From Nematostella vectensis (Eukaryota > Cnidaria > Anthozoa > Actiniaria > Edwardsiidae), in NCBI RefSeq assembly GCF_932526225.1, contig NC_064048.1:149340-213339 (forward strand): DNA of 64,000 nt. Reading direction: 5' to 3'. This document shows positions 19,801 to 32,470 of this stretch, piece after piece (the first letter of the stretch is position 1; every line of letters begins with the position of its first letter). A program made the translations under genes and the position numbers. The notes beneath the pieces are model-generated. The model was not told the origin of the DNA. It saw only the letters and a list, made by a program, of their open reading frames with translations, and did no database searches.

Positions 19801-22800
19801 AGGTATGTATAGGCCTTTGGGGGTATCATTGAGGGGTATTTATAAGCCTTTGGGGGCATTATTGAGAACCATGGATGAGCCTTTGGGGTATTATTGAGAG
19901 GCATGTATGAGCCTTTGGGTGTTTTATTGAGAGGTATGTATAGGGCTTTGGGTGTTTCATTGAGAGGTATGTATAGGCCTTTGGGGGTATTATTGAGGGG
20001 TATGTATGGGCCTTTGGGGGTATTATTGACAGGTAAGTATTGTCCTTTGGGGGTATTATTAAGAGGTATTTATGAGCCTTTGGGGGTATTATTGAGAGGT
20101 ATGTATGGGCATTTGGGGGTATTATTGATAGGTATGTATGAGCATTTGGGTGTTTTATTGATTCGCATGTATGGGCTTTTGAGGGTATTATTGAGAGGTA
20201 TGTATGAGCATTTTGGGTGTTTTATTGAGAGGTATGTACAGGTCTTTGGGGGTATTAGTGAGGGGTATGTATGATCCTGTGGGGGTATTATTGAGAGGTA
20301 TGTATGAGCCTTTGGGTGTATTATTCTGAGGTATGTATAGGCCTTTGAGGGTATTATTGAGAGGTATGTTGAGCCTTTTGGGGTATTTTTGAGGGGTATG
20401 TGTGATCCTATGGGGGTATTATTAAGGGGTATGTATGGGCCTTTGGGGGTATTATTGAGAGGTATGTATGAGCCTTTGGGGGTATTATTGAGAGGTATGT
20501 ATTGGCCTGTGAGGGTATCATTGAGGAGTATGTATAAGCGTTTGAGGGCATTATTGAGAGGTATGTATGAGCCTGTGGGGGCATTATTGAGAGGTATGTA
20601 TGAGCCTTGGGGGGCATTATTGAGAGGTATGTATGAGCCTTAGGGGTATTATAGAGAGGTATGTATGAGCCTTTGTGGTATTATAGAGAGGTATGTACGA
20701 GCCATACCTCTCATTTATGAGGGGTATGTTAGGTGTATTATTGTGTCGCACATATGAATGTATTATTGATTGGTATGTACGAGCCTTTGTGTGAGTTATT
20801 GAGAGGTATGTATAGGCCTTTAGGGGTATTATTGAGAGGTATGTATGAGCCTTTGGGTGTATTATTGAGAGGTATGTTTTATCCTTTAAGTGTATTATTG
20901 AGGATTATTTATAAGCCTTTGGGGGCATTATTGAGAGCCATGTATGAGCCTTTGGGGTATTATTGAGAGGCATGTATGAGCCTTTGGGGTATTATTGAGA
21001 GGCATGTATGAGCCTTTGGGTGTTTTATTGAGAGGTATGTCTAGGCCTTTGGGTGTTTTATTCAGAGGTATGTATAGGCCTTTGGGGGTATTATTGAGAG
21101 GTATGTATAGGCCTTTGGGTGTATTATTGAGTCGCATGTATGGGCCTTTGAGGGTATTATTGAGCGGCATGTATGAGCCTTTGGGTGTTTTATTGAGAGG
21201 TATGTACAGGTCTTTGAGGGTGTTATTGAGAGGTATGTTGAGCCTTTGGGGGTATTTTTGAGGGGTATGTGTGATCCTATGGGGTTATTATTAAGGGGTA
21301 TGTATGGGCCTTTGGGGGTATTATTGACAGGTATGTATGAGCCTTTGGGGGTATTATGAGAAGTATGTATGGGCCTGTGAGGGTATCATTGAGGAGTATG
21401 TATAAGCGTTTGAGGGCATTATTGAGAGGTATGTATGGTCCTGTGGGGGTATTATTGAGAGGTATGTATGAGCCTTGGGGGGCATTATTGAGAGGTATGT
21501 ATGAGCCTTAGGGGTATTATAGAGAGATATGTATGAGCTTTTGTGGTATTATAGAGAGGTATGTATGAGCCATACCTTTCATGTATGAGGGGTATGTTAG
21601 GTGTATTATTGAGTCGCATATATGGGCCTTTGAATGTATTATTGATAGGTATGTATAAGCCTTTGTGTGAGTTATTGAGAGGTATGTATAGGCCTTTGTG
21701 GGTATTATTGAGAGGTATGAATTATCCTTTAAGTGTATTATTGAGAGGTATGTATAGGCCTTTGGGGGTATCATTGAGGGGTATTTATAAGCCTTTGGGG
21801 GCATTATTGAGAGCCATGGATGAGCCTTTGGGGTATTATTGAGAGGCATGTATGAGCCTTTGGGTGTTTTATTGAGAGGTATGTATAGGGCTTTGGGTGT
21901 TTCATTGAGAGGTATGTATAGGCCTTTGGGGGTATTATTGAGGGGTATGTATGGGCCTTTGGGGGTATTATTGACAGGTAAGTATTGTCCTTTGGGGGTA
22001 TTATTAAGAGGTATTTATGAGCCTTTGGGGGTATTATTGAGAGGTATGTATGGGCATTTGGGGGTATTATTGATAGGTATGTATGAGCATTTGGGTGTTT
22101 TATTGATTCGCATGTATGGGCTTTTGAGGGTATTATTGAGAGGTATGTATGAGCATTTTGGGTGTTTTATTGAGAGGTATGTACAGGTCTTTGGGGGTAT
22201 TAGTGAGGGGTATGTATGATCCTGTGGGGGTATTATTGAGAGGTATGTATGAGCCTTTGGGTGTATTATTCTGAGGTATGTATAGGCCTTTGAGGGTATT
22301 ATTGAGAGGTATGTTGAGCCTTTTGGGGTATTTTTGAGGGGTATGTGTGATCCTATGGGGGTATTATTAAGGGGTATGTATGGGCCTTTGGGGGTATTAT
22401 TGAGAGGTATGTATGAGCCTTTGGGGGTATTATTGAGAAGTTTGTATTGGCCTGTGAGGGTATCATTGAGGAGTATGTATAAGCGTTTGAGGGCATTATT
22501 GAGAGGTATGTATGAGCCTGTGGGGGCATTATTGAGAGGTATGTATGAGCCTTGGGGGGCATTATTGAGAGGTATGTATGAGCCTTAGGGGTATTATAGA
22601 GAGGTATGTATGAGCCTTTGTGGTATTATAGAGAGGTATGTATGAGCCATACCTCTCATTTATGAGGGGTATGTTAGGTGTATTATTGTGTCGCACATAT
22701 GAATGTATTATTGATTGGTATGTACGAGCCTTTGTGTGAGTTATTGAGAGGTATGTATAGGCCTTTGGGGGTATTATTGAGAGGTATGTATGAGCCTTTG

Positions 22801-25800
22801 GGTGTATTATTGAGAGGTATGTTTTATCCTTTAAGTGTATTATTGAGGAGTATTTATAAGCCTTTGGGGGCATTATTGAGAGCCATGTATGAGCCTTTGG
22901 GGTATTATTGAGAGGCATGTATGAGCCTTTGGGGTATTATTGAGAGGCATGTATGAGCCTTTGGGTGTTTTATTGAGAGGTATGTCTAGGCCTTTGGGTG
23001 TTTTATTGAGAGGTATGTATAGGCCTTTGGGGGTATTATTGAGAGGTATGTATAGGCCTTTGGGGGTATTATTGAGAGGTATGTATAGGCCTTTGGGGGT
23101 ATTATTGAGAGGTATGTATAGGCCTTTGGGGGTATTATTGAGAGGTATGTATGAGCCTTTGGGTGTATTATTGAGTCGCATGTATGGGCATTTGGGGGTA
23201 TTATTGAGAGGTATGTATGAGCATTTGGGTGTTTTATTGATTCGCATGTATGGGCTTTTGAGGGTATTATTGAGAGGTATGTATGAGCATTTGGGTGTTT
23301 TATTGAGAGGTATGTACAGGTCTTTGGGGGTATTAGTGAGGGGTATGTATGATCCTGTGGGGGTATTATTGAGAGGTATGTATGAGCCTTTGGGTGTATT
23401 ATTCTGAGGTATGTATAGGCCTTTGAGGGTATTATTGAGAGGTATGCTGAGCCTTTTGGGGTATTTTTGAGGGGTATGTGTGATCCTTAGGGGGTATTAT
23501 TAAGGGGTATGTATGGGCCTTTGGGGGTATTATTGAGAGGTATGTATGAGCCTTTGGGGGTATTATTGAGAGGTATGTATTGGCCTGTGAGGGTATCATT
23601 GAGGAGTATGTATAAGCGTTTGAGGGCATTATTGAGAGGTATGTATGAGCCTGTGGGGGCATTATTGAGAGGTATGTATGAGCCTTGGGGGGCATTATTG
23701 AGAGGTATGTATGAGCCTTAGGGGTATTATAAAGAGGTATGTATGAGCCTTTGTGGTATTATAGAGAGGTATGTATGAGCCATACCTCTCATTTATGAGG
23801 GGTATTTTAGGTGTATTATTGTGTCGCACATATGAATGTATTATTGATTGGTATGTACGAGCCTTTGTGTGAGTTATTGAGAGGTATGTATAGGCCTTTG
23901 GGGGTATTATTGAGAGGTATGTATGAGCCTTTGGGTGTATTATTGAGAGGTATGTTTTATCCTTTAAGTGTATTATTGAGGAGTATTTATAAGCCTTTGG
24001 GGGCATTATTGAGAGCCATGTATGAGCCTTTGGGGTATTATTGAGAGGCATGTATGAGCCTTTGGGGTATTATTGAGAGGCATGTATGAGCCTTTGGGTG
24101 TTTTATTGAGAGGTATGTCTAGGCCTTTGGGTGTTTTATTGAGAGGTATGTATAGGCCTTTGAGGGTATTATTGAGAGGTATGTATAGGCCTTTGGGGGT
24201 ATTATTGAGAGGTATGTATAGGCCTTTGGGGGTATTATTGAGAGGTATGTATAGGCCTTTGGGGGTATTATTGAGAGGTATGTATGAGCCTTTGGGTGTA
24301 TTATTGAGTCGCATGTATGGGCCTTTGGGGGTATTATTGAGAGGTTTGTATGAGCCTTTGGCTGTATTATTGAGTCGCATGTATGGGCCTTTGAGGGTAT
24401 TATTGAGAGGTATGTATGAGCCTTTGGGTGTATTATTGAGAGTTATGTATTGGTCTTTGGGGGTATTAGGGAGGGGTATTTATGATCCTGTGGGGGTATT
24501 ATTGAGAGGTATGTATGAGCCTTTGATTGTATTATTGAGAGGTATATATAGGCCTTTGAGGGTATTATTGAGAGGTATGTATTGGCCTTTGGGGGTATTA
24601 TTGAGAGGTATGTATAGGCCTTTGGGGGTATTATTGAGAGGTATGTATAGGCCTTTGGGTGTATTATTGAGAGGTATGTATGAGCCTTTGGGGGTATTAT
24701 TGAGAGGTATGTATAGGCCTTTGGGGGTATTATTGAGGGGCATGTATGGGCCTTTGGGGGTATTATTGAGCGGCATGTATGAACCTTTGTGGGTATTATT
24801 GAGAGGTATTTATGAGCCTTTGATTGTATTATTGAGAGGTATATATAGGCCTTTGGGGGTATTATTGAGGGGCATGTATGGGCCTTTGGGGGTATTATTG
24901 AGAGGTATGTATAGGCCTTTGGGGGTATTATTGAGGGGCATGTATGGGCCTTTGGGGGTATTATTGAGCGGCATGTATGAACCTTTGTGGGTATTATTGA
25001 GAGGTATTTATGAGCCTTTGATTGTATTATTGAGAGGTATATATAGGCCTTTGAGGGTATTATTGAGGGGCATGTATGGGCCTTTGGGGGTATTATTGAG
25101 CGGCATGTATGAACCTTTGTGGGTATTATTGAGAGGTATTTATGAGCCTTTGGGGGTATTATTGAGAGGTATGTATAGGCCTTTGGGGGTATTATTGAGG
25201 GGCATGTATGGGCCTTTGGGGTATTATTGAGCGGCATGTATGAACCTTTGTGGGTATTATTGAAAGGTATGTATGGGCATTTGTGTGTATTATTGAGAGG
25301 TATGTATGAGCCTTTGGGTGTAATATTGATTCGCATGTATGGGCCTTTGAGGGTATTATTGAGAGGTATGTATAAGCCTTTGGGTGTATTATTGAGAGGT
25401 ATGCATGAGCCTTTTGGTGTATTATTGAGAGGTATGTATGAGCCTTTGGGTGTATTATTGAGTCGCATGTATGGGCCTTTGAGGGTATTATTGAGAGGTA
25501 TGTATGAGCCTTTGTGTGTATTATTGAGAGTTATGTATTGGTCTTTGGGGGTATTAGGGAGGGGTATTTATGATCCTGTGGGGGTATTATTGAGAGGTAT
25601 GTATGAGCCTTTGATTGTATTATTGAGAGGTATATATAGGCCTTTGAGGGTATTATTGAGAGGTATGTATTGGCCTTTGGGGGTATTATTGAGAGGTATG
25701 TATAGGCCTTTGGGGGTATTATTGAGTGGTATGTATAGGCCTTTGGGGGTATTATTGAGGGGCATGTATGAACCTTTGTGGGTATTATTGAGAGGTATGT

Positions 25801-28800
25801 ATGAGCCTTTGGGTGTATTATTGAGAGGTATGTTTTATCCTTTAAGTGTATTATTGAGGAGTATTTATAAGCCTTTGGGGGCATTATTGAGAGCCATGTA
25901 TGAGCCTTTGGGGTATTATTGAGAGGCATGTATGAGCCTTTGGGGTATTATTGAGAGGCATGTATGAGCCTTTGGGTGTTTTATTGAGAGGTATGTCTAG
26001 GCCTTTGGGTGTTTTATTGAGAGGTATGTATAGGCCTTTGGGGGTATTATTGAGAGGTATGTATAGGCCTTTGGGGGTATTATTGAGAGGTATGTATAGG
26101 CCTTTGAAGGTATTATTGAGAGGTATGTATAGGCCTTTGGGGGTATTATTGAGAGGTATGTATGAGCCTTTGGGTGTATTATTGAGTCGCATGTATGGGC
26201 CTTTGGGGGTATTATTGAGAGGTTTGTATGAGCCTTTGGCTGTATTATTGAGTCGCATGTATGGGCCTTTGAGGGTATTATTGAGAGGTATGTATGAGCC
26301 TTTGGGTGTATTATTGAGAGTTATGTATTGGTCTTTGGGGGTATTAGGGAGGGGTATTTATGATCCTGTGGGGGTATTATTGAGAGGTATGTATGAGCCT
26401 TTGATTGTATTATTGAGAGGTATATATAGGCCTTTGAGGGTATTATTGAGAGGTATGTATTGGCCTTTGGGGGTATTATTGAGAGGTATGTATAGGCCTT
26501 TGGGGGTATTATTGAGAGGTATGTATAGGCCTTTGGGGGTATTATTGAGAGGTATGTATAGGCCTTTGGGTGTATTATTGAGAGGTATGTATGAGCCTTT
26601 GGGGGTATTATTGAGAGGTATGTATAGGCCTTTGGGGGTATTATTGAGGGGCATGTATGGGCCTTTGGGGGTATTATTGAGCGGCATGTATGAACCTTTG
26701 TGGGTATTATTGAGAGGTATTTATGAGCCTTTGGGGGTATTATTGAGAGGTATGTATTGGCCTTTGGGGGTATTATTGAGAGGTATGTATAGGCCTTTGG
26801 GGGTATTATTGAGGGGCATGTATGGGCCTTTGGGGTATTATTGAGCGGCATGTATGAACCTTTGTGGGTATTATTGAAAGGTATGTATGGGCATTTGTGT
26901 GTATTATTGAGAGGTATGTATGAGCCTTTGGGTGTAATATTGATTCGCATGTATGGGCCTTTGAGGGTATTATTGAGAGGTATGTATAAGCCTTTGGGTG
27001 TATTATTGAGAGGTATGCATGAGCCTTTTGGTGTATTATTGAGAGGTATGTATGAGCCTTTGGGTGTATTATTGAGTCGCATGTATGGGCCTTTGAGGGT
27101 ATTATTGAGAGGTATGTATGAGCCTTTGTGTGTATTATTGAGAGTTATGTATTGGTCTTTGGGGGTATTAGGGAGGGGTATTTATGATCCTGTGGGGGTA
27201 TTATTGAGAGGTATGTATGAGCCTTTGATTGTATTATTGAGAGGTATATATAGGCCTTTGAGGGTATTATTGAGAGGTATGTATTGGCCTTTGGGGGTAT
27301 TATTGAGAGGTATGTATAGGCCTTTGGGGGTATTATTGAGAGGTATGTATAGGCCTTTGGGGGTATTATTGAGGGGCATGTATGAACCTTTGTGGGTATT
27401 ATTGAGAGGTATGTATGTGCATTTGTGTGTATTATTGAGAGGTATGTATGAGCCTTTGGGGGTATTATTGAGGGGTATTTATAAGCCTTTGGGGGCATTA
27501 TTGAGAGCCATGGAGAAGCCTTTGGGTGTTTTATTGAGAGGCATGTATGAGCCTTTGGGTGTATTATTGATTCGCATGTATGGGCCTTTGAGGGTATTAT
27601 TGAGAGGTATGTATAGGCCTTTGGGTGTTTCATTGAGAGGTATGTATAGGCCTTTGGGGGTATCATTGAGGGGTATGTATGGGCCTTTGGGGGTATTATT
27701 GACAGGTATGTATTGTCCTTTGGGGGTATTAAGAGGTATTTATGAGCCTTTGGGGGTATTATTGAGAGGTATGTATAGGCCTTTGGGGGTATTATTGAGG
27801 GGCATGTCTGGGCCTTTGGGGGTATTATTGAGCGGCATGTATGAACCTTTGTGGGTATTATTGAGAGGTATATATGAGCCTTTGGGTGTATTATTGAGAG
27901 GTATGTATAGGCCTTTGAGGGTATTATTGAGAGGTATGTTGAGCTTTTTGGGGTATTTTTGAGGGGTATGTGTGATCCTATGGGGGTATTATTAAGGGGT
28001 ATGTATGGGCCTTTGGGGGTATTATTGAGAGGTATGTATTGGCCTGTGAGGGTATCATTGAGGAGTATGTATAAGCGTTTGAGGGCATTATTGAGAGGTA
28101 TGTATGAGCCTGTGGGGGCATTATTGAGAGGTATGTATGAGCCTTGGGGGGCATTATTGAGAGGTATGTATGAGCCTTAGGGGTATTATAGAGAGGTATG
28201 TATGAGCGTGTTTCATTGAGAGGTATGTATAGGCCTTTGGGGGTATCATTGAGGGGTATGTATGGGCCTTTGGGGGTATTATTGACAGGTATGTATTGTC
28301 CTTTGGGGGTATTAAGAGGTATTTATGAGCCTTTGGGGGTATTATTGAGAGGTATGTATGGGCATTTGGGGGTATTATTGAGAGGTATGTATTAGCCTTT
28401 GGGTGTTTTATTGATTCGCATGTATGGGCTTTTGAGGGTATTATTGATAGGTATGTATGAGCATTTGGGTGTTTTATTGAGAGGTATGTACAGGTCTTTG
28501 GGGGTATTAGTGAGGGGTATGTATGATCCTGTGGGGGTATTATTGAGAGGTATGTATGAGCCTTTGGGTGTATTATTGAGAGGTATGTATAGGCCTTTGA
28601 GGGTATTATTGAGAGGTATGTTGAGCCTTTTGGGGTATTTTTGAGGGGTATGTGTGATCCTATGGGGGTATTATTAAGGGGTATGTATGGGCCTTTGGGG
28701 GTATTATTGAGAGGTATGTATGAGCCTTTGGGGGTATTATTGAGATGTATGTATAAGCCTTTGGGTGTATTATTGAGAGGTATGTATGAGCCTTTTGGTG

Positions 28801-31800
28801 TATTATTGAGAGGTATGTATGAGCCTTTGGGGGTATTATTGAGGGGTATTTATAAGCCTTTGTGGGCATTATTGAGAGCCATGGAGGAGCCTTTGGGGTA
28901 TTATTGAGAGGCATGTATGAGCCTTTGGGTGTTTTATTGAGAGGTATGTATAGGCCTTTGGGTGTTTCATTGAGAGGTATGTATAGGCCTTTGGGGGTAT
29001 CATTGAGGGGTATGTATGGGCCTTTGGGGGTATTATTGACAGGTATGTATTGTCCTTTGGGGGTATTAAGAGGTATTTATGAGCCTTTGGGGGTATTATT
29101 GAGAGGTATGTATGAGCATTTGGGTGTTTTATTGAGAGGTATGTACAGGTCTTTGGGGGTATTAGTGAGGGGTATGTATGATCCTGTGGGGGTATTATTG
29201 AGAGGTATGTATGAGCCTTTGGGTGTATTATTGAGAGGTATGTATGAGCCTTTTGGTGTATTATTGAGAGGTATGTATGAGCCTTTGGGGGTATTATTGA
29301 GGGGTATTTATAAGCCTTTGTGGGCATTATTGAGAGCCATGGAGGAGTCTTTGGGGTATTATTGAGAGGCATGTATGAGCCTTTGGGTGTTTTATTGAGA
29401 GGTATGTATAGGCCTTTGGGTGTTTCATTGAGAGGTATGTATAGGCCTTTGGGGGTATCATTGAGGGGTATGTATGGGCCTTTGGGGGTATTATTGACAG
29501 GTATGTATTGTCCTTTGGGGGTATTAAGAGGTATTTATGAGCCTTTGGGGGTATTATTGAGAGGTATGTATGGGCATTTGGGGGTATTATTGATAGGTAT
29601 GTATGAGCATTTGGGTGTTTTATTGAGAGGTATGTACAGGTCTTTGGGGGTATTAGTGAGGGGTATGTATGATCCTGTGGGGGTATTATTGAGAGGTATG
29701 TATGAGCCTTTGGGTGTATTATTGAGAGGTATGTATAGGCCTTTGAGGGTATTATTGAGAGGTATGTTGAGCCTTTTGGGGTATTTTTGAGGGGTATGTG
29801 TGATCCTATGGGGGTATTATTAAGGGGTATGTATGGGCCTTTGGGGGTATTATTGAGAGGTATGTATGAGCCTTTGGGGGTATTATTGAGAGGTATGTAT
29901 TGGCCTGTGAGGGTATCATTGAGGAGTATGTATAAGCGTTTGAGGGCATTATTGAGAGGTATGTATGAGCCTGTGGGGGCATTATTTAGAGGTATGTATG
30001 AGCCTTGGGGGGCATTATTGAGAGGTATGTATGAGCCTTAGGGGTATTATAGAGAGGTATGTATGAGCCTTTGTGGTATTATAGAGAGGTATGTATGAGC
30101 CATACCTCTCATTTATGAGGGGTATGTTAGGTGTATTATTGTGTCGCACATATGAATGTATTATTGATTGGTATGTACGAGCCTTTGTGTGAGTTATTGA
30201 GAGGTATGTATAGGCCTTTGGGGGTATTATTGAGAGGTATGTATGAGCCTTTGGGTGTATTATTGAGAGGTATGTATTATCCTTTAAGTGTATTATTGAG
30301 GAGTATTTATAAGCCTTTGGGGGCATTATTGAGAGCCATGTATGAGCCTTTGGGTGTTTTATTGAGAGGTATGTATAGGCCTTTTGGTGTTTTATTTAGT
30401 GGTATGTATGGGCATTTGGGGGTATTATTGAGAGGTATGTATTAGCCTTTGGGTGTTTTATTGATTCGCATGTATGGGCTTTTGAGGGTATTATTGATAG
30501 GTATGTATGAGCATTTGGGTGTTTTATTGAGAGGTATGTACAGGTCTTTGGGGGTATTAGTGAGGGGTATGTATAGGCCTTTGAGGGTATTATTGAGAGG
30601 TATGTTGAGCCTTTTGGGGTATTTTTGAGGGGTATGTGTGATCCTATGGGGGTATTATTAAGGGGTATGTATGGGCCTTTGGGGGTATTATTGAGAGGTA
30701 TGTATGAGCCTTTGGGGGTATTATTGAGAGGTATGTATTGGCCTGTGAGGGTATCATTGAGGAGTATGTATAAGCGTTTGAGGGCATTATTGAGAGGTAT
30801 GTATGAGCCTGTGGGGGCATTATTGAGAGGTATGTATGAGCCTTGGGGGGCATTATTGAGAGGTATGTATGAGCCTTAGGGGTATTATTGAGAGGTATGT
30901 ATGAGCCTTTGTGGTATTAGAGAGGTATGTATGAGCCATACCTCTCATTTATGAGGGGTATGTTAGGTGTATTATTGTGTCACACATATGAATGTATTAT
31001 TGATTGGTATGTACGAGCCTTTGTGTGAGTTATTGAGAGGTATGTATAGGCCTTTGGGGGTATTATTGAGAGGTATGTATGAGCCTTTGGGTGTATTATT
31101 GAGAGGTATGTATTATCCTTTAAGTGTATTATTGAGGAGTATTTATAAGCCTTTGGGGGCATTATTGAGAGCCATGTATGAGCCTTTGGGGTATTATTGA
31201 GAGGCATGTATGAGCCTTTGGGGTATTATTGAGAGGCATGTATGAGCCTTTGGGGTATTATTGAGAGGCATGTATGAGCCTTTGGGTGTTTTATTGAGAG
31301 GTATGTATAGGCCTTTGGGTGTTTTATTTAGTGGTATGTATAGTCCTTTGGGGGTATTATTGAGAGGTATGTATAGGCCTTTGGGGGTATTAAGAGGTAT
31401 TTATGAGCCTTTGGGGGTATTATTGAGAGGTATGTATGGGCATTTGGGGGTATTATTGAGAGGTAGGTATTAGCCTTTGGGTGTTTTATTGATTCGCATG
31501 TATGGGCTTTTGAGGGTATTATTGATAGGTATGTATGAGCATTTGGGTGTATTATTGAGAGGTATGTATAGGCCTTTGAGGGTATTATTGAGAGGTATGT
31601 TGAGCCTTTTGGGGTATTTTTGAGGGGTATGTGTGATCCTATGGGGGTATTATTAAGGGGTATGTATGGGCCTTTGGGGGTATTATTGAGAGGTATGTAT
31701 GAGCCTTTGGGGATATTATTGAGAGGTATGTATTGGCCTGTGAGGGAATTATTGAGGAGTATGTATAAGCGTTTGAGGGCATTATTGAGAGGTATGTATG

Positions 31801-31917
31801 AGCCTGTGGGGGCATTATTGAGAGGTATGTATGAGCCTTGGGGGGCATTATTGAGAGGTATGTATGAGCCTTTGTGGTATTATAGAGAGGTATGTATGAG
31901 ACATACCTCTCATTTAT
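16885..31917. repeat. 15-kb minisatellite, 33-bp unit
   Basis: About 455 tandem copies of a 33-bp unit whose core is GAGAGGTATGTATGAGCCTT with TTTGGGGGTATTATT filling the rest. Because 33 is divisible by three, long frames stay open on both strands: plus-strand units read VLLRGMYEPLG, minus-strand units read PLNNTPKGSYI. Variants cluster in blocks of about 1.6-1.95 kb that repeat (offsets near 1.87, 1.95, 1.88 and 1.61 kb), so the array has higher-order structure. Units near the left edge (16,885-17,160) are the most diverged. The plus strand is strongly poor in C. The long ORFs (up to 385 codons) follow from unit length, and I do not regard them as genes. Confidence 0.95.
17738..17765. repeat. 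Palindromic punctuation of the array (first of ten)
   Basis: Inside the array GAGAGGTATG is followed by a 7-base loop and then CATACCTCTC, a perfect 10-bp inverted repeat made of normal unit sequence meeting its own complement. Equivalent sites occur near 18,790, 19,620, 20,700, 21,568 (one mismatch), 22,640, 23,775, 30,095, 30,935 and 31,895 (shifted loop). Two downstream variants alternate: one reads GAGTCGCATATATGGG, the other GTGTCGCACATATGAATG. Confidence 0.85.
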
Positions 31918-31918
31918 G

Positions 31919-32470
31919 GGCTATTGGTACTCAACCCCATGCTTGGCTATTGGTACTCAACCCCATGCTTGGCTATTGGTACTCAACCCCATGCTTGGCT
32001 ATTGGTACTCAACCCCATGCTTGGCTATTGGTACTCAACCCCATGCTTGGCTATTGGTACTCAACCCCATGCTGGCTATTGGTACTAAATCCCATGCTGG
32101 CTATTGGTACTCAACCCCATGCTTGGCTATTGGTACTCAACCCCATGCTTGGCTATTGGTACTAAACCCCATGCTGGCTATTGGTACTCAACCCCATGCT
32201 TGGCTATTGGTACTAAACCCCATGCTTGGCTATTGGTACTCAACCCCATGCTTGGCTATTGGTACTCAACCCCATGCTTGGCTATTGGTACTCAACCCCA
32301 TGCTTGGCTATTGGTACTCAACCCCATGCTTGGCTATTGGTACTAAACCCCATGCTTGGCTATTGGTACTCAACCCCATGCTTGGCTATTGGTACTCAAC
32401 CCCATGCTTGGCTATTGGTACTAAACCCCATGCTTGGCTATTGGTACTCAACCCCATGCTTGGCTATTGG
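31919..32470. repeat. Minisatellite, 26-bp unit
   Basis: About 21 tandem copies of GGCTATTGGTACTCAACCCC plus ATGCTT. Some copies have TACTAAA in place of TACTCAA, and some lack one T near the end (25 bp). It begins directly after the last palindrome of the 33-bp array. Frames are open in places but have no coding character beyond the repeat. Confidence 0.95.

Noticed and set aside
24073-25230. 385-codon plus ORF and similar long ORFs in the 33-bp array
   Set aside because: They are a direct result of a 33-bp unit without in-frame stops. There is no start context, domain or sign of selection, and both strands are equally open.
16885-31917. CRISPR array
   Set aside because: Units are contiguous with no unique spacers, the DNA is eukaryotic, and there are no cas genes.
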